Shown here in pieces: positions 7,762 to 14,710 of a DNA stretch of 15,355 nucleotides. Below the pieces are notes generated by a model. That model had not been told where the DNA came from. It saw only the letters and a list, made by a program, of their open reading frames with translations, and did not search any database. Positions within the stretch are counted from its first letter, which is position 1; each line of letters starts with the position of its first letter. Made by a program: the position numbers and the translations under genes. Source of the DNA: Nitrospinota bacterium. Its GTDB lineage: Bacteria > Nitrospirota > Thermodesulfovibrionia > Thermodesulfovibrionales > UBA1546. Location: positions 1 through 15,355 of the forward strand of contig JAHILQ010000254.1 in NCBI GenBank assembly GCA_018896985.1, in the 5' to 3' direction.

Positions 7762-10700
7762 TTAAAATCCAATTGTTCCCTTCTCAATGTCAGGATATGC
7801 GCTGCCTATTTTTGCCTGAACATCAATTGTCTTTTTTAGAGCAGTGACAACCTTGCAATAATGTTTTGTATCTTCAAGTGACAATGGCCTGCCTTTTCTG
7901 TCTTTCAGCCACTTGTCGCAGACCTGATAGCCGCCGACCTGATATTCCCAAACTTCAGGTGATATGCCTTCAAAATACTGGGTTTGATTGATGTAAATGC
8001 GACCCAATTCCCCCTCACCCTTGCCCTCTCCCGCAAGGGGAGAGGGAGACTCTTCGCCTTTTGGTTTGCTTGCCCCTCCCTTGACGGGAGGGGATAAAGG
8101 GGAGGGTGATCCAAAGTACTGCAACTTCTCGACTTTGTCGTTTCCCTTGCCCTGAAATTTGGCAATAGGCGTATCGAGTTCTGATGATTTCAGAAGATGC
8201 AGTTCAACAAGCCTTTCGCCGTAATCGGACATTTTCTTGAAAAGCTTGTAATCGCTTGTGAATGGAATCCTCGGGAAGTCTATTTTTAAGAATTCCGCAT
8301 ATTTTGTCCTGTAGATGTTTGAGTAGAGCACTGCATAAATATAATAAAAGATTTGTTCAGGAGAGGGCATTTTTTTAAACTCTTTTGTTAATTCCTCAAT
8401 CAAGACAGGAGATAGATTCGGTTTTTTCACCCCATACTCCGCCTCCGGCTCAAAGAGAAGCATGATGTTGCTTAAGGAACGCTTTTTAGGGTTGTCTTTT
8501 TTCTTATAGAGAAAAAGCGGAAAGAGAAATGCTATTCCTTTATTACTCAGCGTAACACGACTTTCAACAATGCTATTTGAAACAAAAACATGATCAAAGA
8601 TTCCTTCAGCAACTTGTCTTACAGCCACTAACCCTAAATTCTCTCTCATCATATGCTGCATTACTTCTTTGCGTGAGCGTTCTATGACGGCATCATGGTA
8701 GAAAATACATTGCTCATCAAAGGGTCGGTAGAGAATTTTGGTTATGGCCTGTTCCCAGTCTTCATCTTTGATAATTGCTTCTCGTACATCTTTCAACTTC
8801 CAGTTTGATTTATCTTTCAGGTTATATGCCTGCTGAATAATTTCATCAGGCATCTTTTTATCCCTGAATTGCATTATCCTTCTTTTTAAGGCATTCCTGT
8901 CGAAATCAATAACAAAATTATCTCTTGATGTGACTATTCCAACACTGTTTACAGGAAAAATATCAGTGATTTTAGGATACGTTTCATATTGCTTTAATAG
9001 ACCTTCATCACGCGGTATGAAGAGGTAAAACTCGGATTTGGGTTTAATCGCCTTCCATTTTGTTGCTTTAATATCCTGTTTATTGAGCCAATCATATTTG
9101 TCTTCTCTTACACCCCATAGTTCAGAATATGAAATCTTTTTCTTGAGACCTTTCTTCTTGATAAACAGCGCAATAGCAACGCCTTGCTGAATATCAAAGA
9201 CATTTTCATCTTTCGAACCATCAGGGCATTTTTCTTTTTTGAGGCTGTTGCCATGGAGGTCGAGCAGATAAATCTCGTCAAAACTCTGCATCAAGGACTG
9301 ACGCATACCTCTGAAGGTCGGATTGTCAAGATAACTGTGGTTTGTTATAAAGCCTAAGACCCCTTCGCCTGCCTGATCAATTTTCCACTGTGCAAAACGG
9401 ATAAACTTCACATAATCATCCTGAAGCCATTTTGGATTCTTTTCGCCAAGCGGTTTGCCGTCAACCTGGAAATAAGCCTTGATCTCTTTTGATATCCAAT
9501 CGCCGATGTTAGAGGAATGACCCGAATAAGGCGGATTGCCGAGGACGACGAGAATAGGCTGCTCTTTTTTAACCTTCCCTGCCAGATGCGATTCTTCTGA
9601 CAATGAAATCATGCCCGGAAGTTCTGTCTGGGAAAGTTCTTCCATCTCAAGGGTATTGGTGAGATAGAGCTTGAACCTGTCGTCTGCCTGAAGTTTATAG
9701 CCGAGTTCCTCCAGAAGAAACGACATCTTCAGATGGCCGATTGCGTAAGGCGCCATCATGAGTTCAAAGGCATAAAAATTTTTGAGAATATGCTCCTTGA
9801 TGAAACCTTTTCTTTTCCCTTCACCATATTTAGAAGTGAATTCCTCAACAGCCAGTTTTGCTGCCTCGGCAAGAAAGGTGAGCGTTCCTGCCGCAGGATC
9901 CAGGACTGTTACTGACTGGCTGGCAAATCCGTCTTTCTTATCAAAGTTCTCTTTGAGGATATGATGCAGTGAGCGGACAATGTAAGAGACAACCGGCTCA
10001 GGTGTATAATAAACGCCTCTTTTTTCGCGCATCTTCGGGTCATACTCTGCAAGAAAGGTTTCATAAAAATGGACAACCGGGTCTTTTCCTTTGTGCTTGC
10101 TGAAGTATTCATCGAGCAGCTTATAAACGTCAGTTGTTGCTAGCACCTCTGAAATATCGTCAATAATCCATTCCATCTGCTGGGGCAGCTCTCCCAAAGA
10201 AATGAATTTGAAAACATCCCTTAGAATTCCGATTGTTTTTGGAATCCTGTCATAAGCAAGCTTTCTGTTAAAGCCGTTTTCCGTTCTTGTTCTTGCGGCG
10301 AACAGCCCATAAGTGATGGTCTGTGAATAAAGGTCTGCAAAGTCTTCTTTTGTAAGCCCGCTTATAAGGTGCTCTTTAAAGACTTTATAAAAACCGAGAA
10401 TATTCCCCTTGCCCTTTTTCTCTTCCTCTTCCAGTTCCTGCGAGATTACTTCATCCTTTAAAAAACGCGTCCTTTTTGCCAGTTCTATCGCAAGCGCTTT
10501 TGCATCGTAGACCTTCGGCAGAGTGAAGGAAAAGAATTTTTCAAGAAGGCTTAAAAACTTTTCTTCATTTTCAACGACTGGAACAGATTTGAGTTTATGG
10601 ATATGATAAGGCCTGCCGATAAAAACCTTATCTATCAAAACGCCGTTGCGATAAAGCCTGAATTCAAAAAAATTGGTCAGCAGTAAATTTGGGAAAATAT

Positions 10701-11022
10701 TCAGATAACGCTTTAACTGGCCCGATGCCTCTATCTGGTCTAAATACTCAACCCCCCTATATCCCCCCTTATCAAGGGGGGAATTAAAAGGGGGTGTCTT
10801 GGCTTCGATGTAACCGACAATCTGCTGCTTTCCGTCCCATATTCTGAAATCGGGATTTCCGGCGTCTGTCTTTTTGGGGAGGGTGGTAACATGAACCTGT
10901 TTTTTATTGATGGAAGCAGCGTAGTTTTTAAGGAGTTCTTCGAGCGAGGAATAGTAACTTTCCTCTCTTGCATCGCCCCTTTTTGCAACATCGAATATTC
11001 GATTAAAGTATGATTTCAGCAT
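7762..11022 (-). CDS. Single-chain restriction-modification enzyme: nuclease, N6-adenine methyltransferase, specificity region
   Basis: A 1086-residue defence enzyme that should both methylate adenine in a target site and cut unmodified DNA. Residues 1-125 form a PD-(D/E)XK nuclease (NPDFRIWDG with D58, then YIEAKT with E73/K75). Residues about 330-620 are the methyltransferase: GVYYTPEPVV (336-345), SAM motif VLDPAAGT (373-380) and catalytic NPPY (496-499). The C-terminal 450 residues resemble the type ISP specificity region. There is no helicase between nuclease and methyltransferase, so architecture is closer to type IIG than to true type ISP enzymes of about 1,600 residues. Two palindromic repeats are read in frame, at residues about 77-91 and 972-1005. 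The ATG has no clear ribosome site. The nuclease-like gene at 6877 follows. Confidence 0.88.
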   Translation of the reverse strand: MLKSYFNRIFDVAKRGDAREESYYSSLEELLKNYAASINKKQVHVTTLPKKTDAGNPDFRIWDGKQQIVGYIEAKTPPFNSPLDKGGYRGVEYLDQIEASGQLKRYLNIFPNLLLTNFFEFRLYRNGVLIDKVFIGRPYHIHKLKSVPVVENEEKFLSLLEKFFSFTLPKVYDAKALAIELAKRTRFLKDEVISQELEEEEKKGKGNILGFYKVFKEHLISGLTKEDFADLYSQTITYGLFAARTRTENGFNRKLAYDRIPKTIGILRDVFKFISLGELPQQMEWIIDDISEVLATTDVYKLLDEYFSKHKGKDPVVHFYETFLAEYDPKMREKRGVYYTPEPVVSYIVRSLHHILKENFDKKDGFASQSVTVLDPAAGTLTFLAEAAKLAVEEFTSKYGEGKRKGFIKEHILKNFYAFELMMAPYAIGHLKMSFLLEELGYKLQADDRFKLYLTNTLEMEELSQTELPGMISLSEESHLAGKVKKEQPILVVLGNPPYSGHSSNIGDWISKEIKAYFQVDGKPLGEKNPKWLQDDYVKFIRFAQWKIDQAGEGVLGFITNHSYLDNPTFRGMRQSLMQSFDEIYLLDLHGNSLKKEKCPDGSKDENVFDIQQGVAIALFIKKKGLKKKISYSELWGVREDKYDWLNKQDIKATKWKAIKPKSEFYLFIPRDEGLLKQYETYPKITDIFPVNSVGIVTSRDNFVIDFDRNALKRRIMQFRDKKMPDEIIQQAYNLKDKSNWKLKDVREAIIKDEDWEQAITKILYRPFDEQCIFYHDAVIERSRKEVMQHMMRENLGLVAVRQVAEGIFDHVFVSNSIVESRVTLSNKGIAFLFPLFLYKKKDNPKKRSLSNIMLLFEPEAEYGVKKPNLSPVLIEELTKEFKKMPSPEQIFYYIYAVLYSNIYRTKYAEFLKIDFPRIPFTSDYKLFKKMSDYGERLVELHLLKSSELDTPIAKFQGKGNDKVEKLQYFGSPSPLSPPVKGGASKPKGEESPSPLAGEGKGEGELGRIYINQTQYFEGISPEVWEYQVGGYQVCDKWLKDRKGRPLSLEDTKHYCKVVTALKKTIDVQAKIGSAYPDIEKGTIGF
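8010..8109. repeat. Composite palindromic repeat inside the restriction-enzyme gene
   Basis: Two perfect hairpins, CCCTCTCCC (8024-8032) with GGGAGAGGG (8038-8046) and CCCCTCCC (8073-8080) with GGGAGGGG (8086-8093), are enclosed by TCACCC (8015-8020) and GGGTGA (8104-8109). The stretch is read in frame as a Gly/Ser/Pro/Lys-rich segment (about residues 972-1005, for example PSPLSPPVKGGASKPKGEES) unlike the surrounding protein. Sequence of this type is usually intergenic. Confidence 0.75.
10751..10795. repeat. 45-bp palindromic repeat inside the nuclease domain of the restriction-enzyme gene
   Basis: CCCCCCTT (10763-10770) pairs with AAGGGGGG (10774-10781) across a 3-nt loop, and ACCCCC (10751-10756) pairs with GGGGGT (10790-10795) outside it. 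The 45 bp equal 15 codons and read PPFNSPLDKGGYRGV (residues 77-91), placed immediately after the catalytic EAK of the nuclease. Such C-run/G-run elements are common between genes. Confidence 0.8.
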
Positions 11023-11077
11023 AATGTGTGTCTGCCAATCAAAACATATGGCATCATTTTATATTTATCAGTGCGGA

Positions 11078-11102
11078 ATGGTCAATAAGAAGTTATGACC
11101 AT
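11078..11102. other. Short hairpin downstream of yjbQ
   Basis: ATGGTCA (11078-11084) pairs with TGACCAT (11096-11102) with an 11-nt loop in the 103-bp gap between yjbQ and the restriction-enzyme gene. No T-run follows on the minus strand, so terminator function is doubtful. Confidence 0.3.
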
Positions 11103-11125
11103 GCAGATAAAAGAAAGACTTAGTT

Positions 11126-11527
11126 TTATTTATCAGCTATAAGTTTTAGTGTTGCTCTTCTGTGGCGGGGGCCGTCAAACTCGCAGAAGTAAACTGCCTG
11201 CCATGTGCCGAGAACGAGCCTGCCCTCGTCAATAATAACAAGCTGAGATGTCCCGATAATGCTCGATTTTATATGCGCATCGGCGTTTCCTTCCCTGTGG
11301 GAGTAATTCATCTCCTGCGGGACAAGTCTGGTCAATGCATTCTGTATGTCGCGGTGTACTGAGGGGTCTGCGCCTTCATTTATTGTTACCGCCGCTGTTG
11401 TATGCGGAACATAGACATAGCATATTCCGCTCAGAATTCCTGTCTCTTTAATGACCTCATTAATCTTTTCAGTTATGTCAATAAATTCGCTTCTCTGGCT
11501 GCTTCTTACATTTATATATCTAAGCAC
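11126..11527 (-). CDS. yjbQ: YjbQ / UPF0047 family protein
   Basis: Small (133-residue) cytoplasmic protein of the YjbQ/UPF0047 family, often annotated as secondary thiamine-phosphate synthase because some members show that activity; the physiological role is not settled. Family signatures are all present: VPHTTAAVTINEGADP (40-55), SHREGNADAHIKSSIIG (76-92) with the conserved histidines, and LGTWQAVYFCEFDGPRHRR (106-124). The start is GTG at 11525-11527, chosen because GGAGG lies at 11532-11536, a 4-nt gap, and because the family begins close to this point. It is separated by 103 bp from the restriction-enzyme gene downstream and diverges from lipM across 268 bp. Confidence 0.9.
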   Translation of the reverse strand: MLRYINVRSSQRSEFIDITEKINEVIKETGILSGICYVYVPHTTAAVTINEGADPSVHRDIQNALTRLVPQEMNYSHREGNADAHIKSSIIGTSQLVIIDEGRLVLGTWQAVYFCEFDGPRHRRATLKLIADK

Positions 11528-11545
11528 CTATCCTCCACAGAACAA

Positions 11546-11572
11546 GTTAAGAGTTATTAGTAGTTAAGAGTT
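11546..11572. repeat. Degenerate heptamer repeats beside the 151-bp element
   Basis: GTTAAGAGTT occurs at 11546-11555 and again at 11563-11572, with GTTAAGA-GTTATTA heptads between them. A similar pattern in inverted orientation (AACTCAC-AACTTAT, 11739-11752) lies on the other side of the inverted-repeat element. Confidence 0.45.
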
Positions 11573-11588
11573 TAAATCTTTCAACTTA

Positions 11589-11739
11589 TACTAATCAGTT
11601 CATAAGTAAAGACACATAAAACTTTATCCGTCATGCCCGAAGTTTTTAATCGGGCATCCAGTTCCTTAACTGTCTGGATTCCCGCTTACTGACTGCGGGG
11701 ATGACAAACTGTGAGGTTTTACTTATGAACTCCTTAGTA
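11589..11739. mobile_element. 151-bp nested inverted-repeat element, MITE-like
   Basis: The ends are near-perfect 22-bp inverted repeats: TACTAA, 2 mismatched bases, then AGTTCATAAGTAAA (11589-11610), mirrored at 11718-11739. The interior holds a separate cruciform repeat (11630-11705). It has no open frame. The size, clean termini and intergenic position between yjbQ and lipM suggest a non-autonomous element or a repeat within a repeat; no flanking target duplication was found. Confidence 0.5.
11630..11705. repeat. Cruciform-type palindromic repeat, copy 2
   Basis: GTCAT (11630-11634) and ATGAC (11701-11705) are the outer arms; TGCCCGA (11634-11640) pairs with TCGGGCA (11650-11656), and CCCGC with GCGGG forms the second hairpin (about 11680-11699). 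Same arrangement as copies at 6780 and 13669. Confidence 0.75.
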
Positions 11740-11761
11740 ACTCACAACTTATCTTCTCTGT

Positions 11762-11767
11762 TATAAT
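11762..11767 (+). promoter_or_regulatory. Candidate -10 box for lipM
   Basis: A perfect TATAAT lies 28 nt before the lipM ATG. No good -35 hexamer is found at 16-18 bp, so the promoter call is weak. It would give a leader of only about 20 nt, in keeping with the absence of a ribosome site before this ATG. Confidence 0.35.
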
Positions 11768-11795
11768 TATACCCGAAACCGCAACCTAAAAAACT

Positions 11796-12650
11796 ATGGT
11801 AAATTACCACAAAACATGGCGTCTTATCAATTCAGGCCCGGGCAGCGCATCATACAATATGGCGCTGGATGAGGCGATTGCTATTTCTGTCAGAAAAGAC
11901 AGTTTGCCGCCGACACTGCGGCTGTATTCATGGAACAGTCCATCCGTAACCCTCGGCTGCTTCCAGAAAATCAGAGAAATAGACACCGAATACTGCCGTG
12001 ATGCATCAATCCCCGTTGTAAGAAGGCCCACAGGCGGGAAGGCAATTCTGCACAATGAAGAACTGACTTACAGCTTCTCTGTAAAAACTGATACTGATTT
12101 ATTTTCAAAAGGCATATTTGACAGCTATAAAAAAATAAGCGCGGCTTTTTATCTTGCCCTCTCAAAGATAGGTCTTTTGCCAGAATTAAAATTAATCAGG
12201 GAAACTCGTCACTTGTCACTCATCACTCATCACTCAAAAAGCCCGCTCTGCTTTCAATCAGCATCTTATGGCGAGATAACCATTAACGGCAAAAAAGTGA
12301 TAGGCTCCGCGCAGAAACGCTGGACTGACGGACTTTTGCAGCAGGGCTCAATACCCTATTGCATTGACGAACTCAAAGTATTAAAAATCTTCAGGCTTCG
12401 CTCTATTAAGGATATAAAAGACGCAATGGCAGGACTTATGGAGGCAGTTCCGGCTTTAAGCGATGAAAAGTTCAGAAATGCAGTGAAGATTTCTTTTGAA
12501 GAGGCGTTTAATATAGAATTTATCTCATCTATTCCTTCTCAGGAAGAGGAGGTTCTTGCTCAGAAGCTTGATTCTGAGAAGTATCGGACAGAGGAATGGA
12601 ATTTCCGGAAACAGGTTCAGTCCCTTCATCAGGCGTTTCAGAGAGCTTAA
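11796..12650 (+). CDS. lipM: LipM-like octanoyltransferase / lipoate-protein ligase A family
   Basis: Predicted to attach octanoyl or lipoyl groups to lipoyl domains such as GcvH or the dehydrogenase E2 subunits. The 284-residue protein has the family motifs WRLINSGPGSASYNMALDEA (8-27), RRPTGGKAILHNEELTYSF (76-94), a candidate acyl-carrying cysteine C152 in LCFQSASYGEI, GKKVIGSAQKRW (165-176, K174) and the C-terminal KYRTEEWNFR (262-271). The cysteine favours a LipM-type transferase over a ligase, but ligase activity cannot be excluded. Residues about 137-147 come from a 7-bp tandem repeat. No ribosome site precedes the ATG, yet the conserved N-terminus fixes this start closely. The 3' end overlaps the membrane-protein gene on the other strand by 122 bp. 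Confidence 0.88.
   Translation: MVNYHKTWRLINSGPGSASYNMALDEAIAISVRKDSLPPTLRLYSWNSPSVTLGCFQKIREIDTEYCRDASIPVVRRPTGGKAILHNEELTYSFSVKTDTDLFSKGIFDSYKKISAAFYLALSKIGLLPELKLIRETRHLSLITHHSKSPLCFQSASYGEITINGKKVIGSAQKRWTDGLLQQGSIPYCIDELKVLKIFRLRSIKDIKDAMAGLMEAVPALSDEKFRNAVKISFEEAFNIEFISSIPSQEEEVLAQKLDSEKYRTEEWNFRKQVQSLHQAFQRA
12205..12236 (+). repeat. Heptanucleotide tandem repeat inside lipM
   Basis: About 4.5 units of 7 bp: CTCGTCA, CTTGTCA, CTCATCA, CTCATCA, CTCA. It encodes about residues 137-147 (TRHLSLITHHS), just before the candidate catalytic cysteine. Because 7 is not a multiple of 3, loss or gain of one unit would break the frame. Confidence 0.8.
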
Positions 12651-13551
12651 CCTCAGTAGAAAAATAATATATAAATATTACAGCAACTATAACCAAGCCT
12701 AAATAGCTCTGTAGAGCATAAGAAAAAATATGATATGGAATAGCTATTATAGCGCCGATTAGAGGTATCAGGCTAAACGGCGTGCCAAGAAGGACAAGAA
12801 GAAAAGTTGCAAGGAAGTATCCTCCAAAAGCAAGACAATAAAGCCATAATGCGGCAGGGTTGCGATATAGATATTTTATGGTGTTTTTTGTTGCCTGCCA
12901 CGGCCCTGTTCCCTTAAGGACAATAGCGGCAGTCCCATACAATGTAAGGGCAATTGAGGAAATAATAAGAGCAATTCCTATGCAGAACAACAAAAGTGAA
13001 AGGAATATACCGAGGACAACAGCCAGCGTCGTTTCATACCCTTTGGCAATAGATATGACAACTCCTATTCCTCCCCCGAATACGCCGAGAATAAAGGCAA
13101 TGCCTATAAATATAACGCCTATTATTGCAGTGAATCCGACCAGCGGCCAAAAAAGCCGTTTACCCTCCGAAAAAAAGGTATTCATATTAAATCTGTTGGC
13201 GCTGTCCCTTACAGCCCTGCCTATTGTGCCTGCGGAACCGCCAAAAACATAAAGCCCTACCGCTGTCGCAACAAGTAAATAGACAACAAAGCTCACCACC
13301 AGCACAATAATCAATCCGAGATATTTTGTTATGATTTCCGAGGCATCCTTCATCGTCCCGAGGAGATTTTTGAGCTCTGTCATCTCTGTAAGGTCAAGTC
13401 CGAATATCACAAAGGCAACAGCAAGGGGGATACCGACAAAGACAAAAAATCCTATGCAGTTTACAAGCATCATGCCAAACTGGATAAGCACAAGCTGCCA
13501 GTTCTTATTTACAAGCCTGAAACCGTTTTTTATCGCATCACTGTAGGTCAT
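12529..13551 (-). CDS. Polytopic membrane protein of unknown function
   Basis: I do not recognise the family with confidence. The 340-residue protein has about six hydrophobic segments, near 18-50, 78-105, 135-167, 174-207, 235-257 and 258-297, separated by short basic loops (for example GRAVRDSANR at 111-120 and TKNTIKYLYRNP at 221-232), with an N-terminal YSDAIKNGFRLVNKNW. The loop pattern recalls bacterial DUF-type integral membrane proteins with repeated GxGxW/R loops. Residues 302-340 are a polar, Ser/Glu/Pro-rich tail encoded entirely antisense to lipM. No ribosome site is visible before the ATG. It is a single gene diverging from fdhD. Confidence 0.75.
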   Translation of the reverse strand: MTYSDAIKNGFRLVNKNWQLVLIQFGMMLVNCIGFFVFVGIPLAVAFVIFGLDLTEMTELKNLLGTMKDASEIITKYLGLIIVLVVSFVVYLLVATAVGLYVFGGSAGTIGRAVRDSANRFNMNTFFSEGKRLFWPLVGFTAIIGVIFIGIAFILGVFGGGIGVVISIAKGYETTLAVVLGIFLSLLLFCIGIALIISSIALTLYGTAAIVLKGTGPWQATKNTIKYLYRNPAALWLYCLAFGGYFLATFLLVLLGTPFSLIPLIGAIIAIPYHIFSYALQSYLGLVIVAVIFIYYFSTEVKLSETPDEGTEPVSGNSIPLSDTSQNQASEQEPPLPEKE

Positions 13552-13574
13552 GATTTTGTATATTGTATCACTAA

Positions 13575-13604
13575 TTGACGAAATAGTTTACAAACAATTA
13601 TACT
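13575..13604 (+). promoter_or_regulatory. Sigma-70-type promoter candidate for fdhD
   Basis: TTGACG (13575-13580) and TATACT (13599-13604) each differ from consensus at one base and are 18 bp apart. Transcription from here would give an fdhD leader of about 195 nt containing the two CAAGA-loop hairpins and a cruciform repeat. Confidence 0.5.
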
Positions 13605-13619
13605 TTTAAAAATGAAAAA

Positions 13620-13640
13620 CCCTGCAGCAAGACCGCATGG
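13620..13640. repeat. Hairpin with CAAGA loop, copy 1
   Basis: CCCTGCAG (13620-13627), loop CAAGA (13628-13632), CCGCATGG (13633-13640). Similar sequence, including a following ATCAA, recurs at 13736-13756 with a compensating pair change (C-G here, T-A there). Confidence 0.55.
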
Positions 13641-13668
13641 TATCAAAGAAGCCGATACTTGTTTTGTT

Positions 13669-13723
13669 GTCATTCCCGCTTGTCGGGAATCCTTCAGAAA
13701 GATTCTGGACAAGCCAGAATGAC
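13669..13723. repeat. Cruciform-type palindromic repeat, copy 3
   Basis: GTCATTC (13669-13675) and GAATGAC (13717-13723) are the outer arms. Inside are two perfect hairpins, ATTCCCG/CGGGAAT and ATTCTGG/CCAGAAT, each with a 5-nt loop. It lies between the two CAAGA-loop hairpins in the fdhD leader. Confidence 0.8.
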
Positions 13724-13735
13724 AGAAGAAAGAAA

Positions 13736-13756
13736 CCCTATAGCAAGACTACAGGG
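13736..13756. repeat. Hairpin with CAAGA loop, copy 2
   Basis: CCCTATAG (13736-13743), loop CAAGA (13744-13748), CTACAGGG (13749-13756). Direct-repeat partner of 13620-13640, about 52 nt before the fdhD start. Confidence 0.55.
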
Positions 13757-13807
13757 AATTATCAAGTTAAAACTATCATTGCAATGACAGCTTAGAGGCA
13801 TATTAAG

Positions 13808-14569
13808 ATGAATGCATCAACAAAAAAGACAATACTCAAGATTAGCGGAAATTCTGTCACAAAGGCAGATGACGCGGTAGCCGTTGAAAAGAGGCTGAGA
13901 ATACTTATAAACGGGGAAGAGGTTATAAGCCTTTACTGCACCCCTTTTATGATAAGAGAGCTCGTGGTCGGCATACTCATGACAGAGGGTATTATTAAAG
14001 GTGAATGGTGCGCTGACAGGATGAGCATAGAATACGGTGACGATATTGTTGTTAACATAAATTCAGCAGACGCAGTCATCCCTAAAGAGAACAGGGTTCA
14101 GACATCAGGCTGCGTAGGCGGTATCACATTCGTAAAAAAAATAGAGGATGAAAAGATAACAGATGAATTTTCAATCGAGGCAAAGAGTCTTCTCAGCATC
14201 TTTAAGGAATTCCAGCTCCGCTCTGATCTTTACAGGCTTACAGGCTGTGTTCACAGCGCTGCGCTTTCAGACGGCAGGCATATTATTGCATTCGCAGAGG
14301 ATATAGGAAGGCATAATGCGGTTGACAAGGTCATTGGATACTCCGTGCTTGAAAACATAGGGCTCGCAGGAAAGCTGATGCTCGCAAGCGGAAGGCTTTC
14401 ATCTGAGATTGCGTCAAAATGCTCAAGATGGAGCATCCCGATAGTTGCAAGCAGGACAGCGCCAACTCATCTTGCGATTGAGATCGCAGAATTACGGGGG
14501 ATTACGCTTGTCGGATTTGTCCGGGGGGACAGGCTCAATGTTTATACGCATCCCCAGCGGATTAAATAA
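13808..14569 (+). CDS. fdhD: FdhD, formate dehydrogenase accessory sulfurtransferase
   Basis: Delivers sulfur to the molybdenum or tungsten bis-MGD cofactor of formate dehydrogenase in the cytoplasm. The 253 residues show the family blocks: TPFMIRELVVGILMTEGII (45-63), SGCVGGITF (100-108), TGCVHSAAL (145-153), AEDIGRHNAVDKVIG (163-177), SGRLSSEI (194-201) and SRTAPTHLAIEIAE (215-228). In E. coli the cysteine loop is CxxC; here only C102 remains and the second position is glycine, a variant also met in other FdhD proteins. The ATG has GAGG about 9 nt upstream. No formate dehydrogenase gene is in the window. The stop codon touches a histidine-kinase fragment, so the 3' junction looks recombined. 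Confidence 0.93.
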   Translation: MNASTKKTILKISGNSVTKADDAVAVEKRLRILINGEEVISLYCTPFMIRELVVGILMTEGIIKGEWCADRMSIEYGDDIVVNINSADAVIPKENRVQTSGCVGGITFVKKIEDEKITDEFSIEAKSLLSIFKEFQLRSDLYRLTGCVHSAALSDGRHIIAFAEDIGRHNAVDKVIGYSVLENIGLAGKLMLASGRLSSEIASKCSRWSIPIVASRTAPTHLAIEIAELRGITLVGFVRGDRLNVYTHPQRIK

Positions 14570-14701
14570 GAAGCATGGAACAGGCATAGGGCTTGCCCTG
14601 TCAAAAAAATTATCCTTGACCACAAGGGATTCATTAAGGTTGAAAGCCATCTTGACAAAGGAACCACATTTAATGTTTATATACATTTTGAGGGGAAGTA
14701 A
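14568..14701 (+). pseudogene. C-terminal remnant of a sensor histidine kinase, frameshifted
   Basis: Starting inside the fdhD stop codon, one frame reads KKHGTGIGLALS, the G2 box of a histidine kinase ATPase domain. At an A7 run (14603-14609) the match moves to the -1 frame and continues IILDHKGFIKVESHLDKG and TTFNVYIHFEGK to TAA at 14699-14701. About 45 residues remain; the sensor, phospho-histidine and most of the catalytic domain are absent. Ten bases later the NtrC-type regulator begins, so this is probably the end of its former cognate kinase. A7 is also a canonical -1 slippery heptamer in this phase, but without any upstream kinase sequence decay is the simpler reading. Confidence 0.8.
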
Positions 14702-14710
14702 GAGGCACGT

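Noticed and set aside
7905..8165. 86-codon minus-strand frame covering the composite repeat
   Set aside because: Out-of-frame shadow of the restriction-enzyme gene; open mainly because of the repeat's composition.
11546..11752. Phage or integron attachment site
   Set aside because: Inverted repeats are present, but no integrase, tRNA or direct-repeat core is nearby.
13620..13760. CRISPR-like array in the fdhD leader
   Set aside because: Only two imperfect repeats about 116 bp apart with a palindrome between; no spacer structure and no cas genes.
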